Shown here: piece by piece, positions 34,188 through 43,201 of the stretch
Numbering within the stretch: position 1 is the first letter of the stretch
Layout: each line of letters begins with the position of its first letter
DNA from: JAVVSK01 sp036654235
GTDB lineage: Bacteria; Bacillota; Clostridia; Christensenellales; CAG-138
Length of the DNA: 64,000 nucleotides
NCBI GenBank assembly: GCA_036654235.1
Contig: JAVVSK010000006.1
Coordinates: 39,871 to 103,870, forward strand
Direction: 5' to 3'
Notes under the pieces: generated by a model
The model's database searches: none
The model's input: the letters and a program-made list of their open reading frames with translations, nothing else
Told to the model about the DNA's origin: nothing
Made by a program: the position numbers and the translations under genes

Positions 34188-35473
34188 TGTTTAAAACATT
34201 CGCAAACGCATGGAAGGTAAAGGATATAAGATCTAAAATTCTCTTTACACTTCTGCTTATAGTTATTTATCGCCTCGGCACATTTATACCTGTGCCGGGC
34301 GTTAATGTAGACTATATAGCAAGCCAAGTCAACAAGATGGAGATATTGGGCTTCTTGAACCTCTTTTCGGGCGGCGCGTTCAAGTCGTTCTCGATATTTG
34401 CGATGGGTATTTCGCCGTATATTACGGGTTCCATTATAGTTCAGCTTTTGACAATAGCACTTCCCCCGCTTGAGCGTTTGTCAAAAGAAGAAGATGGAAG
34501 ACAAAAGATAGAGGCTATAACCCGTTATGTGGGTATCGGTCTCGCAGCGGTTCAAAGTGTAGGTATCGTTTTAAGTATGGGCTCAAGCGCTGTAAGCGAT
34601 ACGAGCTTTTTGAATTATGCAAGAATAGCTGTTATATGTACAGCCGGAACGGCTTTTCTAATGTGGATGGGCGAACGTATAACGGAAAAGGGAATAGGAA
34701 ACGGAATATCATTATTGATATTTGCTTCGATAATTTCTCAGGTTCCGGATACCGTTTACCGTATATTCCTTGGTGTATTTTCTGCCGATCCGAGCACGGG
34801 CGCCGTATACTATTGGTGGATTATCCCTGTTTGTCTCCTCGTTGTTCTCGTTCTTGTTGCTGGTATCGTTGCTATTGATAAGGCGAAACGCAAGATTCCC
34901 GTTCAATATGCGAAACGAGTAGTTGGACGGAAAATGTATGGCGGTCAGACAACACATATTCCTATGAAAGCGAATGCCAACGGTGTTATGCCCTTGATTT
35001 TCGCTATGACCCTTATGTCATTTCCGAGCATGCTTGCTCAGATTTTTTCAGGTGGAACGGGTAGCTTCTACGTTTGGTGGAATCAAACGTTTGGAACCGG
35101 TCGTCCCCTCTACTACCTTGTATATGCTCTCCTAATTTTAGGTTTTGCATACTTCTATTCGACTATTTCTTTCAACCCGATTGAAATTTCGAAAAATCTA
35201 CAACAAAACGGCGGCTTTATCCCGGGTATTCGTCCAGGTAGAGCGACGAGCGATTATCTTTCAAGGATAAGTAAGCGTTTAACCTTGTTTGGTGCATTAA
35301 CGCTTATGGCTATAGCAATAATACCCTCGGTGCTGCTTGCTGTATTTAACATTACCGTGCTTTCATCTTTTGGACCGACGTCTATAATGATTATGGTAAG
35401 CGTCGCTCTTGAAACCACGGATCAGCTTGATTCTCTCATGCTCATGCGCCATTATAAAGGCTTCTTGAGTTGA
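34187..35473 (+). CDS. secY: Preprotein translocase subunit SecY
   Basis: This 428-residue channel protein has ten hydrophobic segments. Hallmarks include PVPGVNVDYI, the GISPYITGSIIVQL plug/helix region, MWMGERITEKGIGNGISLLIFA, and RPGRATSDYLSRIS. It exports proteins such as the dockerin and SH3/SleB proteins seen here. Confidence 0.98.
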   Translation: MFKTFANAWKVKDIRSKILFTLLLIVIYRLGTFIPVPGVNVDYIASQVNKMEILGFLNLFSGGAFKSFSIFAMGISPYITGSIIVQLLTIALPPLERLSKEEDGRQKIEAITRYVGIGLAAVQSVGIVLSMGSSAVSDTSFLNYARIAVICTAGTAFLMWMGERITEKGIGNGISLLIFASIISQVPDTVYRIFLGVFSADPSTGAVYYWWIIPVCLLVVLVLVAGIVAIDKAKRKIPVQYAKRVVGRKMYGGQTTHIPMKANANGVMPLIFAMTLMSFPSMLAQIFSGGTGSFYVWWNQTFGTGRPLYYLVYALLILGFAYFYSTISFNPIEISKNLQQNGGFIPGIRPGRATSDYLSRISKRLTLFGALTLMAIAIIPSVLLAVFNITVLSSFGPTSIMIMVSVALETTDQLDSLMLMRHYKGFLS

Positions 35474-35499
35474 GATAAGAGCGAAGGAAGCAATTTTTT

Positions 35500-36135
35500 A
35501 TGAAGCTCGTATTTTTAGGACCGCCGGGTGCCGGAAAAGGCACCCAGGCGGCGAGGATATGTAAAGACCTCGAAATCCCATCAATATCGACGGGCGACAT
35601 GCTTCGCGAGGAAATAAAGGCGAACACGGAGCTTGGACGAGAGGCAAAGCAACTGATAAACGTCGGAAAACTTGTGAGCGACGATGTGGTTATCCAAATG
35701 GTCGCGCATAGGTTAAAAAACCCCGACTGTGTAAAAGGCTTTTTGCTTGACGGTTTTCCGCGTACCGAAATTCAGGCGGAGGCTCTTGATCAACTTGCGC
35801 GCATTGACATGGCTATTTATTTATACGTTGATTTTGAAAGACTTGTAAAGCGTATATCCGGTAGGCGTGTATGCGGCGAATGTGGCGCGACTTATCATAT
35901 TTCAACTTATAAGGGTGATAGCTGTGATAAATGCGGCGGGACTCTTGTGACGAGAGCAGATGATAACGAGGAGACCGTAAAGACGCGGATTTTGACATAT
36001 TCTGAGCGGATAGCGGAGATTCTCAACTATTACGAGAGAAGGCATAAGCTTGTAAGAGTGGATGGAAATGGGACTGCGGAAGCTACGGCGAAGAATATTG
36101 AGCAGAAATTGAGGGGATATTCATGGTCTCGATAA
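35500..36135 (+). CDS. adk: Adenylate kinase, zinc-lid form
   Basis: The 211-residue enzyme converts ATP and AMP to two ADP. The P-loop is GPPGAGKGTQ (7-16). The lid has C125, C128, C142 and C145, which bind structural zinc in Gram-positive enzymes. Its last 13 bases overlap map. Confidence 0.97.
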   Translation: MKLVFLGPPGAGKGTQAARICKDLEIPSISTGDMLREEIKANTELGREAKQLINVGKLVSDDVVIQMVAHRLKNPDCVKGFLLDGFPRTEIQAEALDQLARIDMAIYLYVDFERLVKRISGRRVCGECGATYHISTYKGDSCDKCGGTLVTRADDNEETVKTRILTYSERIAEILNYYERRHKLVRVDGNGTAEATAKNIEQKLRGYSWSR

Positions 36136-36887
36136 AAAACGATGAAGAAATTGTTAAGATGCGCATTGCATCTTCGATAGTTTATGAAACGCTTGAATAT
36201 TTAAAGACTTTAGTTTGCGTTTCGGTGAGTACGGCGGAACTTAATCGTGCGGCGGACGAATTTATTAGAAGTAAGGGCGCGATTCCCGGGTTTCTTAATT
36301 ATAATGGCTTTCCGGCCAGCATATGCATATCCGTGAACGACGAGGTTGTACACGGTATACCGGGAAAGAGGAAACTTCAGGATGGGGATATAGTAAGTCT
36401 CGACGTTGGAGCTTATATAGACGGATTTCATGGAGACGGAGCTAGAACTTATTTAGTAGGCAATGTAGATCAAAAAGTTCAACAGCTGGTTAAAGTAACC
36501 AAAGAATGCTTCTTTAAAGGTATTGAACAGGCGGTGCAGGGCAATCATATAGCGGACATATCATTGGCGATTGAAAATCATGCAAAAAGCTTTGGCTATG
36601 GCGTTGTACGAGCTCTCGTCGGTCATGGCATCGGGAGAAAACTGCATGAGGCGCCCGAAGTACCGAATTTTTGCGACAGACGAATGGGACGCGGAATTAA
36701 ACTTCTTTCGGGGATGACGATAGCGGTTGAACCCATGATAAATTTGGGATCGGGAGAAGTATTTACCGATCGGGATAACGGATGGACGGTACATACGATA
36801 GATAACGCTCCGTCCGCGCACTATGAAAATACTATATTGATAACCGAGTCGGCTCCAGTCATTTTAACCGCACCATTGGAGGAATAA
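36123..36887 (+). CDS. map: Methionine aminopeptidase, type I
   Basis: The 254-residue protein removes N-terminal methionine. The five metal ligands are D94, D105, H168, E203 and E235, and H77 in EVVHGIP is the substrate-site histidine. It starts inside adk, implying coupling. Confidence 0.97.
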   Translation: MVSIKNDEEIVKMRIASSIVYETLEYLKTLVCVSVSTAELNRAADEFIRSKGAIPGFLNYNGFPASICISVNDEVVHGIPGKRKLQDGDIVSLDVGAYIDGFHGDGARTYLVGNVDQKVQQLVKVTKECFFKGIEQAVQGNHIADISLAIENHAKSFGYGVVRALVGHGIGRKLHEAPEVPNFCDRRMGRGIKLLSGMTIAVEPMINLGSGEVFTDRDNGWTVHTIDNAPSAHYENTILITESAPVILTAPLEE

Positions 36888-36888
36888 T

Positions 36889-37173
36889 ATGGATACGGAT
36901 CTTGTAGGCAGGACCGCGCTTTCAATAGCCGGCCGCGATAAAGGAAGGAATTTCATAATCGTGGGGGCACCTGATCCGCAACACGTTTGGGTTGTGGACG
37001 GGACATTGAGAAAATTGGACAATCCAAAAAAGAAAAAGCTTAAGCATATAAGATTCTATGATATAACGGCAGAGGGAATCAAAGAAAAGATAAATGGGAA
37101 GAAACCGGTTTTTGATGCTGAAATAAGAAAATATTTGCTCAACACTTTTTTAGTAGAAAGCAAGGAGGAATAG
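36889..37173 (+). CDS. KOW-domain RNA-binding protein
   Basis: The 94-residue protein has a KOW motif (TALSIAGRDKGRNFIIV) and a basic centre (PKKKKLKHIRF). Proteins of this kind sit between map and infA in many Firmicutes and resemble L14e-like ribosome-associated factors. The exact role is unknown. It begins one base after map. Confidence 0.85.
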   Translation: MDTDLVGRTALSIAGRDKGRNFIIVGAPDPQHVWVVDGTLRKLDNPKKKKLKHIRFYDITAEGIKEKINGKKPVFDAEIRKYLLNTFLVESKEE

Positions 37174-37174
37174 C

Positions 37175-37396
37175 TTGTCAAAGGATGATGTATTCGAAGT
37201 AGCGGGCGTTGTAACGGATTCTTTTCCGAACGCGACGTTTGAGGTGACGCTAGAAAATGGACATAAAATTTTGGCGCACATATCGGGGAAACTGCGCATG
37301 AATTTCATACGTATTTTACCCGGCGATAAAGTAACGGTCGAGCTTTCGACGTATGATTTATCGCGCGGCAGAATTACATGGCGTAAAAAGAATTAA
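37175..37396 (+). CDS. infA: Translation initiation factor IF-1
   Basis: The 73-residue OB-fold protein begins MSKDDVFEVAGVV and contains ENGHKILAHISGKLRMN. The start codon is TTG at 37175, well spaced from AAGGAGG. A non-ATG start for the factor that helps start selection is notable, because weak starts are often used for autoregulation. Confidence 0.96.
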   Translation: MSKDDVFEVAGVVTDSFPNATFEVTLENGHKILAHISGKLRMNFIRILPGDKVTVELSTYDLSRGRITWRKKN

Positions 37397-37416
37397 AAGC
37401 GTAAAAAGAATTAAAG
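37381..37416 (+). repeat. 18-bp tandem duplication over the infA stop
   Basis: GCGTAAAAAGAATTAAA with one following base occurs at 37381-37398 and again at 37399-37416. The first copy encodes the last IF-1 residues and stop; the second is non-coding. Confidence 0.9.
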
Positions 37417-37427
37417 GCGAAAATAAG

Positions 37428-37456
37428 TTGACAAAGCGAAAAAATTTTGTTATCAT
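37428..37456 (+). promoter_or_regulatory. Strong internal promoter before rpmJ
   Basis: TTGACA (37428-37433, perfect) and TATCAT (37451-37456) are 17 bases apart. It would let rpmJ and the rpsM-rplQ genes be transcribed apart from the S10/spc part. Confidence 0.8.
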
Positions 37457-37495
37457 TAACAGTCTTTGAAAAATCGCAACAAGGAGGACGAATAA

Positions 37496-37609
37496 ATGAA
37501 GGTCAGACCGTCGGTCAAACCAATGTGCGAAAAATGCAAGATAATAAAGCGCAAGGGTCGCGTAATGGTTATCTGCGAGAACCCGCGTCATAAGCAAAAA
37601 CAAGGTTGA
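37496..37609 (+). CDS. rpmJ: Ribosomal protein L36, zinc form
   Basis: This 37-codon gene opens with ATG at 37496 after AAGGAGG and reads MKVRPSVKPMCEKCK. C11, C14, C27 and H32 are the zinc ligands of the C+ form. It lies in the standard place between infA and rpsM. Confidence 0.97.
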   Translation: MKVRPSVKPMCEKCKIIKRKGRVMVICENPRHKQKQG

Positions 37610-37841
37610 CGAGTGGAAAAAATCGGAGCGAAGCTTCCGCTCAAAAAAGAATATTTTTGAATATCACTTGCCAAAAGCGGCTGGCGCGGTTAGCTATCGC
37701 GCTTTTTGGCGGGTAAAGAAAAAGGCATCGGTTTGTTTTGAAAATTAGAGCCATAGGTTTTAACGTCATTTAATCGGTGTTTGATAGAGACAAAGTAAGA
37801 AAAGTAAGTAAAGAAAGAATTTTCGGAGGTGTACAAACTAT
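37610..37841 (+). promoter_or_regulatory. Structured spacer before rpsM
   Basis: This 232-base spacer is long for the cluster. It contains GAGCG/CGCTC (37626-37630 with 37638-37642) and a larger hairpin in which GCCAAAA (37670-37676) pairs with TTTTGGC (37704-37710). Neither is followed by a T-run, so a regulatory leader is more likely than a terminator. No clear gene. Confidence 0.4.
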
Positions 37842-38213
37842 ATGGCACGTATTTCCGGTGTTGATTTACCGAGGGAAAAGCGAGTCGAGATAGGCCTTAC
37901 CTACATATTCGGTATAGGTCAAACTACAGCGAGCGAAATACTCAAGGCGACCGGCGTTGATCCCAACGCAAGGGTCAGGGATCTGAGCGAAAGTGACGTT
38001 AGTAAGCTTAGAGACTATATCGACCACAACTGTAAGGTTGAAGGCGACTTGAGACGTGAAACCTCAATGAACATAAAGCGTCTTGTCGAGATTGGCTGTT
38101 ACCGCGGAGTTCGTCACCGCAAGGGATTGCCCGTCAGAGGTCAGAGTACTAAACAAAATGCGCGTACGCGCAAGGGTAAGAAGCGCTCAACAGGCGGAGC
38201 GAAGAAGAAGTAA
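37842..38213 (+). CDS. rpsM: Ribosomal protein S13
   Basis: 123 residues; MARISGVDLPREKRVEIGLTYI-type start, RRGLPVRGQ-like RKGLPVRGQ and a basic tail. It contacts the large subunit and P-site tRNA. The binding site is CGGAGG. Confidence 0.98.
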   Translation: MARISGVDLPREKRVEIGLTYIFGIGQTTASEILKATGVDPNARVRDLSESDVSKLRDYIDHNCKVEGDLRRETSMNIKRLVEIGCYRGVRHRKGLPVRGQSTKQNARTRKGKKRSTGGAKKK

Positions 38214-38227
38214 GGAGGTAATGAATA

Positions 38228-38629
38228 ATGGCAAAAGCAAAGCTTAAGAAGGCTGGTACGCGAAAACGTCGTGAAAAGAAGAACATTGAACGCGGCGCGG
38301 CGCACATTCGATCCTCCTTTAATAACACGATGGTAACCATAACGGATATGTTTGGCAATGCTATTTCTTGGTCTTCGGCGGGTGGTTTGGGTTTCCGCGG
38401 TTCAAGAAAGAGCACTCCGTTTGCGGCACAGATGGCGGCGGAGGCTGCCGCTAAGGCTGCTATGGAACATGGGTTAAAGACGGTCGAGGTTTACGTAAAG
38501 GGTCCCGGAAGCGGTCGTGAGGCAGCGATTCGCGCATTACAGACGGCGGGTCTTGACGTTAACATGATTAAAGACGTGACGCCCATACCGCATAATGGAT
38601 GCCGTCCGCCGAAGCGTAGAAGAGTTTAA
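38228..38629 (+). CDS. rpsK: Ribosomal protein S11
   Basis: 133 residues, with HIRSSFNNTMVTITD, GSGREAAIRALQ and the PIPHNGCRPPKRRRV tail, all diagnostic. Confidence 0.98.
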   Translation: MAKAKLKKAGTRKRREKKNIERGAAHIRSSFNNTMVTITDMFGNAISWSSAGGLGFRGSRKSTPFAAQMAAEAAAKAAMEHGLKTVEVYVKGPGSGREAAIRALQTAGLDVNMIKDVTPIPHNGCRPPKRRRV

Positions 38630-38640
38630 GGAGAATAACT

Positions 38641-39270
38641 ATGGCAAGATATACGGATTCAGTTTGCAGGCTGTGCCGAAGGGAAGGGCAGAAGCTCTTT
38701 TTAAAGGGTGACAGATGTTATTCGGGGAAATGCTCCCAGACAAAGAGACCTACCCCTCCGGGGCAACATGGTCAGGCGCGTGCAAGAAAACAATCTGAGT
38801 ATGGTATTCAGCTCAGAGAAAAGCAAAAGTGCAGGAGAGCATACGGTGTATTAGAATCCCAGTTCAGGAAATACTATGAAATGGCTTCTAATATGCGCGG
38901 TGTAACCGGTGAAAATATGCTCTGTTTATTGGAAAGAAGATTAGATAACGTGGTTTACCGTTTAGGTCTTGGAAACAGCCGCGCTGAAGCGCGTCAGATG
39001 GTCAATCACGGACATATAAGAATCGATGGGAACAAGGTTGATATTGCCTCTTTCCTAGTAAAGCCGGGTCAGGTGATAACCGTACGCGAGAGAAGCCGCG
39101 ATATAAATATATTTAAAGAGTTAAAGGAACAGGGAGTCAAAAATACCCCGCCAAAGTGGCTTGAGATGGATGCCGAAAACCTTACCGGGAAGGTCATTAC
39201 GATGCCTAAGCGTGAAGACGTTGATCTTTCTATCGCAGAGCACCTTATCGTTGAGTTCTACTCAAGATAA
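38641..39270 (+). CDS. rpsD: Ribosomal protein S4, zinc form
   Basis: The 209-residue assembly initiator has the S4 RNA-binding domain (RLDNVVYRLGLGNSRAEARQMV) and C9, C12, C26 and C31, a zinc-binding N-terminus. S4 is the usual repressor of its own operon in Firmicutes. Start after TAAGGAG. Confidence 0.98.
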   Translation: MARYTDSVCRLCRREGQKLFLKGDRCYSGKCSQTKRPTPPGQHGQARARKQSEYGIQLREKQKCRRAYGVLESQFRKYYEMASNMRGVTGENMLCLLERRLDNVVYRLGLGNSRAEARQMVNHGHIRIDGNKVDIASFLVKPGQVITVRERSRDINIFKELKEQGVKNTPPKWLEMDAENLTGKVITMPKREDVDLSIAEHLIVEFYSR

Positions 39271-39304
39271 TATATCTTGTAAAAAACAGAAAGGGGATTT
39301 TGTT

Positions 39305-40255
39305 ATGTTTGAGATTGAAAAACCCAGAATTGAATGCATATCCACAAGTGAGGACGTTGGCGTTTTCACGGTTATGCCTCTTGAACGCGGCTTTGGTACA
39401 ACTCTCGGTAACGCACTGAGGCGAGTACTTTTAAGCTCACTGCCCGGAGCTGCCGTTACGACAATAAAGATAGACGGTGTACTGCACGAATTTTCTTCAA
39501 TCGAAGGCGTAAAAGAGGATGTAACGGAGATAGTTTTAAACCTCAAACAACTGGTGCTCAAACTTTATTGTGACGAGGAGAAAACCATCGTTATAGATAA
39601 AGAGGGCGAATGCGTCGTTACAGCCGGCGATATAATCGCAGATTCTGACGTTGAGATAATAAATCCCGATTTGAAAATCGCGACACTTGATAAGGGTGCG
39701 AAACTTCATATAGAGATGACTGTCGATTCGGGGCGCGGGTATGTCAGCGCGGAACGCAATAAAAAGCGTATTAAGGACATGCCAATAGGGCATATAGCCA
39801 TAGATTCAATATTCACGCCGGTTAAGAAAGTCAACTTTGAGGTTGAGGACTTCCGCGTTGGTCAGGTTACTGACTTTGACAAGCTAATACTTGAGGTTAC
39901 TACTACAGGTAGCATTACCCCGGAGGACGCAGTTTGTTTAGCATCGAAAATATTGACAGAGTATCTCCAGCTCTTTATAAACTATGCGGATCCAAATAGC
40001 CGTCAGGTTGAAATGCATGTAAATAAAGACGATGATAAGCGTGCAAGGTTATCCGATATGACTATTGAGGAGCTTGATTTATCCGTCCGTTCGTTCAACT
40101 GTCTTAAGCGCGCCGGTATAAATACGGTCGACGAGTTGGCTAAGAAGAACGAGGACGAGATGATGAAGGTAAGGAATCTTGGTCGTAAGTCGTTGGAGGA
40201 AGTCCAATTGAAATTAGCGGCTCTAGGGCTTACGCTCAGAGACGGAGAAGAATAA
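39305..40255 (+). CDS. rpoA: RNA polymerase alpha subunit
   Basis: The 316-residue subunit has the N-terminal assembly domain (FTVMPLERGFGTTLGNALRRVLLSS region) and a C-terminal DNA- and activator-binding domain (about 245-316, LGRKSLEEVQLKL). The ATG at 39305 follows AAAGGGG; the frame open from 39161 overlaps rpsD and is not used. Confidence 0.98.
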   Translation: MFEIEKPRIECISTSEDVGVFTVMPLERGFGTTLGNALRRVLLSSLPGAAVTTIKIDGVLHEFSSIEGVKEDVTEIVLNLKQLVLKLYCDEEKTIVIDKEGECVVTAGDIIADSDVEIINPDLKIATLDKGAKLHIEMTVDSGRGYVSAERNKKRIKDMPIGHIAIDSIFTPVKKVNFEVEDFRVGQVTDFDKLILEVTTTGSITPEDAVCLASKILTEYLQLFINYADPNSRQVEMHVNKDDDKRARLSDMTIEELDLSVRSFNCLKRAGINTVDELAKKNEDEMMKVRNLGRKSLEEVQLKLAALGLTLRDGEE

Positions 40256-40307
40256 TATCGTGGGGGAAACCCATTTTAACTAAGAACCACAAGAGGAGGA
40301 AAAACAC

Positions 40308-40799
40308 ATGCCCAACCGTAAGTTAGGCAAGCCGACGGATCAGCGCGTCGCTATGCTTAGAAATCTTACAACCGCGTTGCTCTTTAACGGCAGGATAGTG
40401 ACGACGGAAGCGCGCGCAAAGGAAGTTCGCCCGATAGCGGAAAAACTAATTACGCTCGCGGCGTCTGAATATAAGAACAGCGTTACCGTTAAAAAGGATA
40501 CGCGAAACGATAAGTCACAGATAGTTGAGATCGAAGTGACAAATGATATGCCCTCAAAGCTTCATGCCCGCAGGCAAGTAATGTCGTATCTTTACGATTT
40601 TCCTGAGCCGAAGAAGGAGAAGGAAAGCAGGTCTAAGTACCAAGAGCGTACAGCGGACAGAAAACATGCGGTCCTTGAAAAGCTTTTTAGAGACATAGCG
40701 CCGAAATATGAAGATCGAAAGGGTGGCTACACCCGAATCGTAAAAATTGGACCTCGCCGTGGAGACGGAGCCGAAATGGTTCTTCTGGAGTTGGTCTAA
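40308..40799 (+). CDS. rplQ: Ribosomal protein L17 with two insertions
   Basis: The core (MPNRKLGKPTDQR start, KLHARRQVMSYL, GGYTRIVKIGPRRGD end) is typical L17. The protein has 163 residues against the usual 110-130. Two charged insertions lie at about 52-82 and 99-121, flanking the HARRQ helix. A strong GAGGAGG site precedes it and a terminator follows. Confidence 0.96.
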   Translation: MPNRKLGKPTDQRVAMLRNLTTALLFNGRIVTTEARAKEVRPIAEKLITLAASEYKNSVTVKKDTRNDKSQIVEIEVTNDMPSKLHARRQVMSYLYDFPEPKKEKESRSKYQERTADRKHAVLEKLFRDIAPKYEDRKGGYTRIVKIGPRRGDGAEMVLLELV

Positions 40800-40822
40800 A
40801 ACCAAATAGATATATAATTATT

Positions 40823-40849
40823 GCCCTCAAGTTTTTGAGGGCTTTTTTT
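40823..40849 (+). terminator. Terminator of the ribosomal supercluster
   Basis: GCCCTCAA (40823-40830), loop GTTT, TTGAGGGC (40835-40842), then seven T. Confidence 0.96.
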
Positions 40850-40858
40850 CGAATAAAA

Positions 40859-40887
40859 TTGACATTTGGTAAAAAGGTTCTTACAAT
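40859..40887 (+). promoter_or_regulatory. Predicted asparaginase promoter
   Basis: TTGACA (40859-40864, perfect) and TACAAT (40882-40887) are 17 bases apart, right after the rplQ terminator. Confidence 0.8.
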
Positions 40888-40921
40888 CAAAGGTAATTTC
40901 AAATAAGGAGTTTTTTTAGAT

Positions 40922-41911
40922 ATGGAAAATTATGTACCTCTTGTCAACGAATATCGGGGAAAGACGCTTGACTTAATACATCTTGGGTATCTTTCGGCTG
41001 TTGATATGAACGGGAAAATAATATTGAACGCGGGCGATCCCAATGCTATCGTATATTATCGAAGTGCTTCAAAGCCCGTTCAGGCGCTTCCGACTATTGC
41101 GCGGCATCTCGACGAAAAATTTGGGCTTACAGACGAGGAGAGCGTTATATTTTCAGCTTCGCATGCGGGCGAAAAATTTCATATAAGTGCTCTTGAAAGC
41201 ATACTGAAAAAAACGGGGCTTAAAGAAGAAATGCTGATTATGAAGCCCGCCGTTCCTGCATATGCACCCGCTAACGAAGAGAGAATAAGGGAAGGTATTC
41301 CGCCTAGAAAGCTATATCATAACTGCGCCGGGAAACACCTTTCGCTCTTGCTTTTACAAAGAGAACTAGGGGGAGAGCTAACTGATTATTATAAAAACGA
41401 ATCTTTGGCGCAAATGGAAATATTGCGAACTATAAAAGAGGTCGGAGAGACGGATACCGTTGAGTTGGGAATTGACGGATGCGGCGTAACCGTATTTGCG
41501 GTTCCCGTTAGAAGCATAGCGACGGCTTTTTTAAACCTTGCGCACCCCGAGAAGATAAATGACGAGGCATTATCAAACGCCGCGAAACGCTTTATACCGC
41601 GCATACATGAATATCCGAGAATGATTCGCGGGACTAATTATATTTGTTCAATTCTAAATATGGATCCCAATATAGTAGCGAAGGGCGGTGCGAATGGCGT
41701 TTATGGATTCGCGTTAAAAAAAGAAGGCATAGGTGTTTCGTTTAAACTTATAGACGGAACGCAAGATTGTTGGCCGCTTATCATAAAGACGGTTCTTCAA
41801 CGACTTTCTGCGTTGAGCGATGAAACCCGCGAGCGTATAGATTTACTTTCCCCAGAAATAATAACGAATGATAACGATATTGTGGTCGGCGAAAGAAGGA
41901 TTGCCTTTTAA
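40922..41911 (+). CDS. L-asparaginase, Rhizobium etli (class 3, AnsA) type
   Basis: The 329-residue protein matches the asparaginase II family, which is unrelated to the E. coli enzymes. Motifs are RSASKPVQALP (about 47-57), SASHAGEKFH (about 78-87), HNCAGKHLSLLL (about 132-143) and GIDGCGVTVFA. These carry the Ser/Lys pair and the zinc-site Cys residues known for this fold. It would release ammonia from asparagine in the cytoplasm. No signal peptide. It stands alone behind its own promoter. Confidence 0.88.
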   Translation: MENYVPLVNEYRGKTLDLIHLGYLSAVDMNGKIILNAGDPNAIVYYRSASKPVQALPTIARHLDEKFGLTDEESVIFSASHAGEKFHISALESILKKTGLKEEMLIMKPAVPAYAPANEERIREGIPPRKLYHNCAGKHLSLLLLQRELGGELTDYYKNESLAQMEILRTIKEVGETDTVELGIDGCGVTVFAVPVRSIATAFLNLAHPEKINDEALSNAAKRFIPRIHEYPRMIRGTNYICSILNMDPNIVAKGGANGVYGFALKKEGIGVSFKLIDGTQDCWPLIIKTVLQRLSALSDETRERIDLLSPEIITNDNDIVVGERRIAF

Positions 41912-42039
41912 ATAAGACCGTAAAAATTTTCATGCATAAGACAAAAAAGATCTTCTTTTTCTGCGCTTTCCGCCTCTGCTTGTAAACGACCTTTTCCGGT
42001 GCAAATAAAGCTAAAATATAAGGAAAAAACAAACTGCGC

Positions 42040-42068
42040 TGTACACGGGTGAGTCAAGATGGTATAAT
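42040..42068 (+). promoter_or_regulatory. Predicted ruvCAB promoter
   Basis: TGTACA (42040-42045) and a perfect TATAAT (42063-42068) are 17 bases apart, 22 bases before the ruvC ATG. Confidence 0.7.
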
Positions 42069-42090
42069 GAATAAAAGCGGAGGCGGACGC

Positions 42091-42588
42091 ATGATAATAT
42101 TGGGTATTGACCCCGGCTATGCGATATTGGGCTATGGTGTATTATTGCTTGAGGGGTCAAATTTTTCTGTAATAGATTACGGAGTTATAGAAACTAAGAG
42201 TGATATGCCTTTTCCAAAACGGCTTTCACGTTTATATGAAGGGACCAGAGCGCTCATCGAAAAGTATAGCCCTGATTGCGTTTCTTTTGAGGAACTTTTT
42301 TTTGCGAGAAATACTAAAACTGCTCTTCAAGTTGCGGCGGGACGCGGAGTATCAATATTGGCGGCTGAAGAATGCGGATTACCACTTTATGAATATACGC
42401 CTATGCAAATAAAGCTTGCTGTCTGCGGCAACGGACATGCGGACAAACATCAAATCATGGAAACCGTTAAAATGCTACTGCACCTAAAATTAAGACCTAA
42501 GCCGGACGATGCGGCTGATGGCTTAGCTGCCGCCATATGCCATGCGAGCACGATGAAAATTTGCGCAGAGGAGTTTATTATAAAGTAA
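42091..42588 (+). CDS. ruvC: Holliday junction resolvase RuvC
   Basis: The ATG at 42091 lies 7 bases after GGAGG and gives 165 residues. D7 (GIDPG), E67 (SFEELF) and the C-terminal KPDDAADGLA motif provide the acidic active site. A frame opening at 42049 would start upstream of the promoter. It overlaps ruvA by one base (TAATG). Confidence 0.96.
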   Translation: MIILGIDPGYAILGYGVLLLEGSNFSVIDYGVIETKSDMPFPKRLSRLYEGTRALIEKYSPDCVSFEELFFARNTKTALQVAAGRGVSILAAEECGLPLYEYTPMQIKLAVCGNGHADKHQIMETVKMLLHLKLRPKPDDAADGLAAAICHASTMKICAEEFIIK

Positions 42589-43178
42589 TGTACGCTTATA
42601 TATCGGGATTTGTAACCGAAATTGGTTTGGCGCATGCGGTAATAGAGGCAAACGGTGTCGGATATTTACTTTTTTGCGGGACGAAAACTTTAGAAAAACT
42701 TATTTTGAATGAAAAATCAAAATTACTTACGCATTTTCGCGTTACGGATGACGCGCTTTCGCTATATGGCTTTAGCGACGAGGATGAGCGAGATATTTTC
42801 AAAAAACTGCTGACGGTATCGAGGATAGGACCGAAGCTTGCTCTTGCCGTTATATCGAATCTAACGCCAAGCGATATTGCTTGCGCAATTGTAACTGAAA
42901 ACGCAGCGGCTTTTGACTCTGTTCCCGGAATGGGAAGAAAAACAGCGGCGCGTGTTTTGCTTGAGTTAAAGGGAAAGGTCGACGGAGAACTGAGAGTTAC
43001 GACCGAGAACGGGTGCGCTATTGAATTTAAACCGTCCGAGTTAAAAAAAGAGGCGGTTGCAGCTTTGGTATCGCTGGGATATGACGGGGTAACGGCCGGT
43101 AAAGCCGTAGCTGCCGTAAAAGATTGCGATACTATTGAAGAGCTTATAACCCTTTCTCTTAGGGGAATAAAAAGATGA
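42588..43178 (+). CDS. ruvA: Holliday junction DNA helicase subunit RuvA
   Basis: 196 residues beginning MYAYISGFV. It has an OB-fold domain, two helix-hairpin-helix motifs (ISRIGPKLALAVISN-like, SVPGMGRKTAARVLLELK) and a C-terminal RuvB-binding domain. It binds four-way junctions and loads RuvB. The frame open from 42537 overlaps ruvC and is not the start. Confidence 0.96.
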   Translation: MYAYISGFVTEIGLAHAVIEANGVGYLLFCGTKTLEKLILNEKSKLLTHFRVTDDALSLYGFSDEDERDIFKKLLTVSRIGPKLALAVISNLTPSDIACAIVTENAAAFDSVPGMGRKTAARVLLELKGKVDGELRVTTENGCAIEFKPSELKKEAVAALVSLGYDGVTAGKAVAAVKDCDTIEELITLSLRGIKR

Positions 43179-43201
43179 GCTTATGATGGCTTTGGGGGAT
43201 A

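Noticed and set aside
42049..42090. N-terminal extension of RuvC from an upstream start
   Set aside because: The predicted -10 box lies inside it and the ATG at 42091 has an ideal GGAGG and gives the normal N-terminus.
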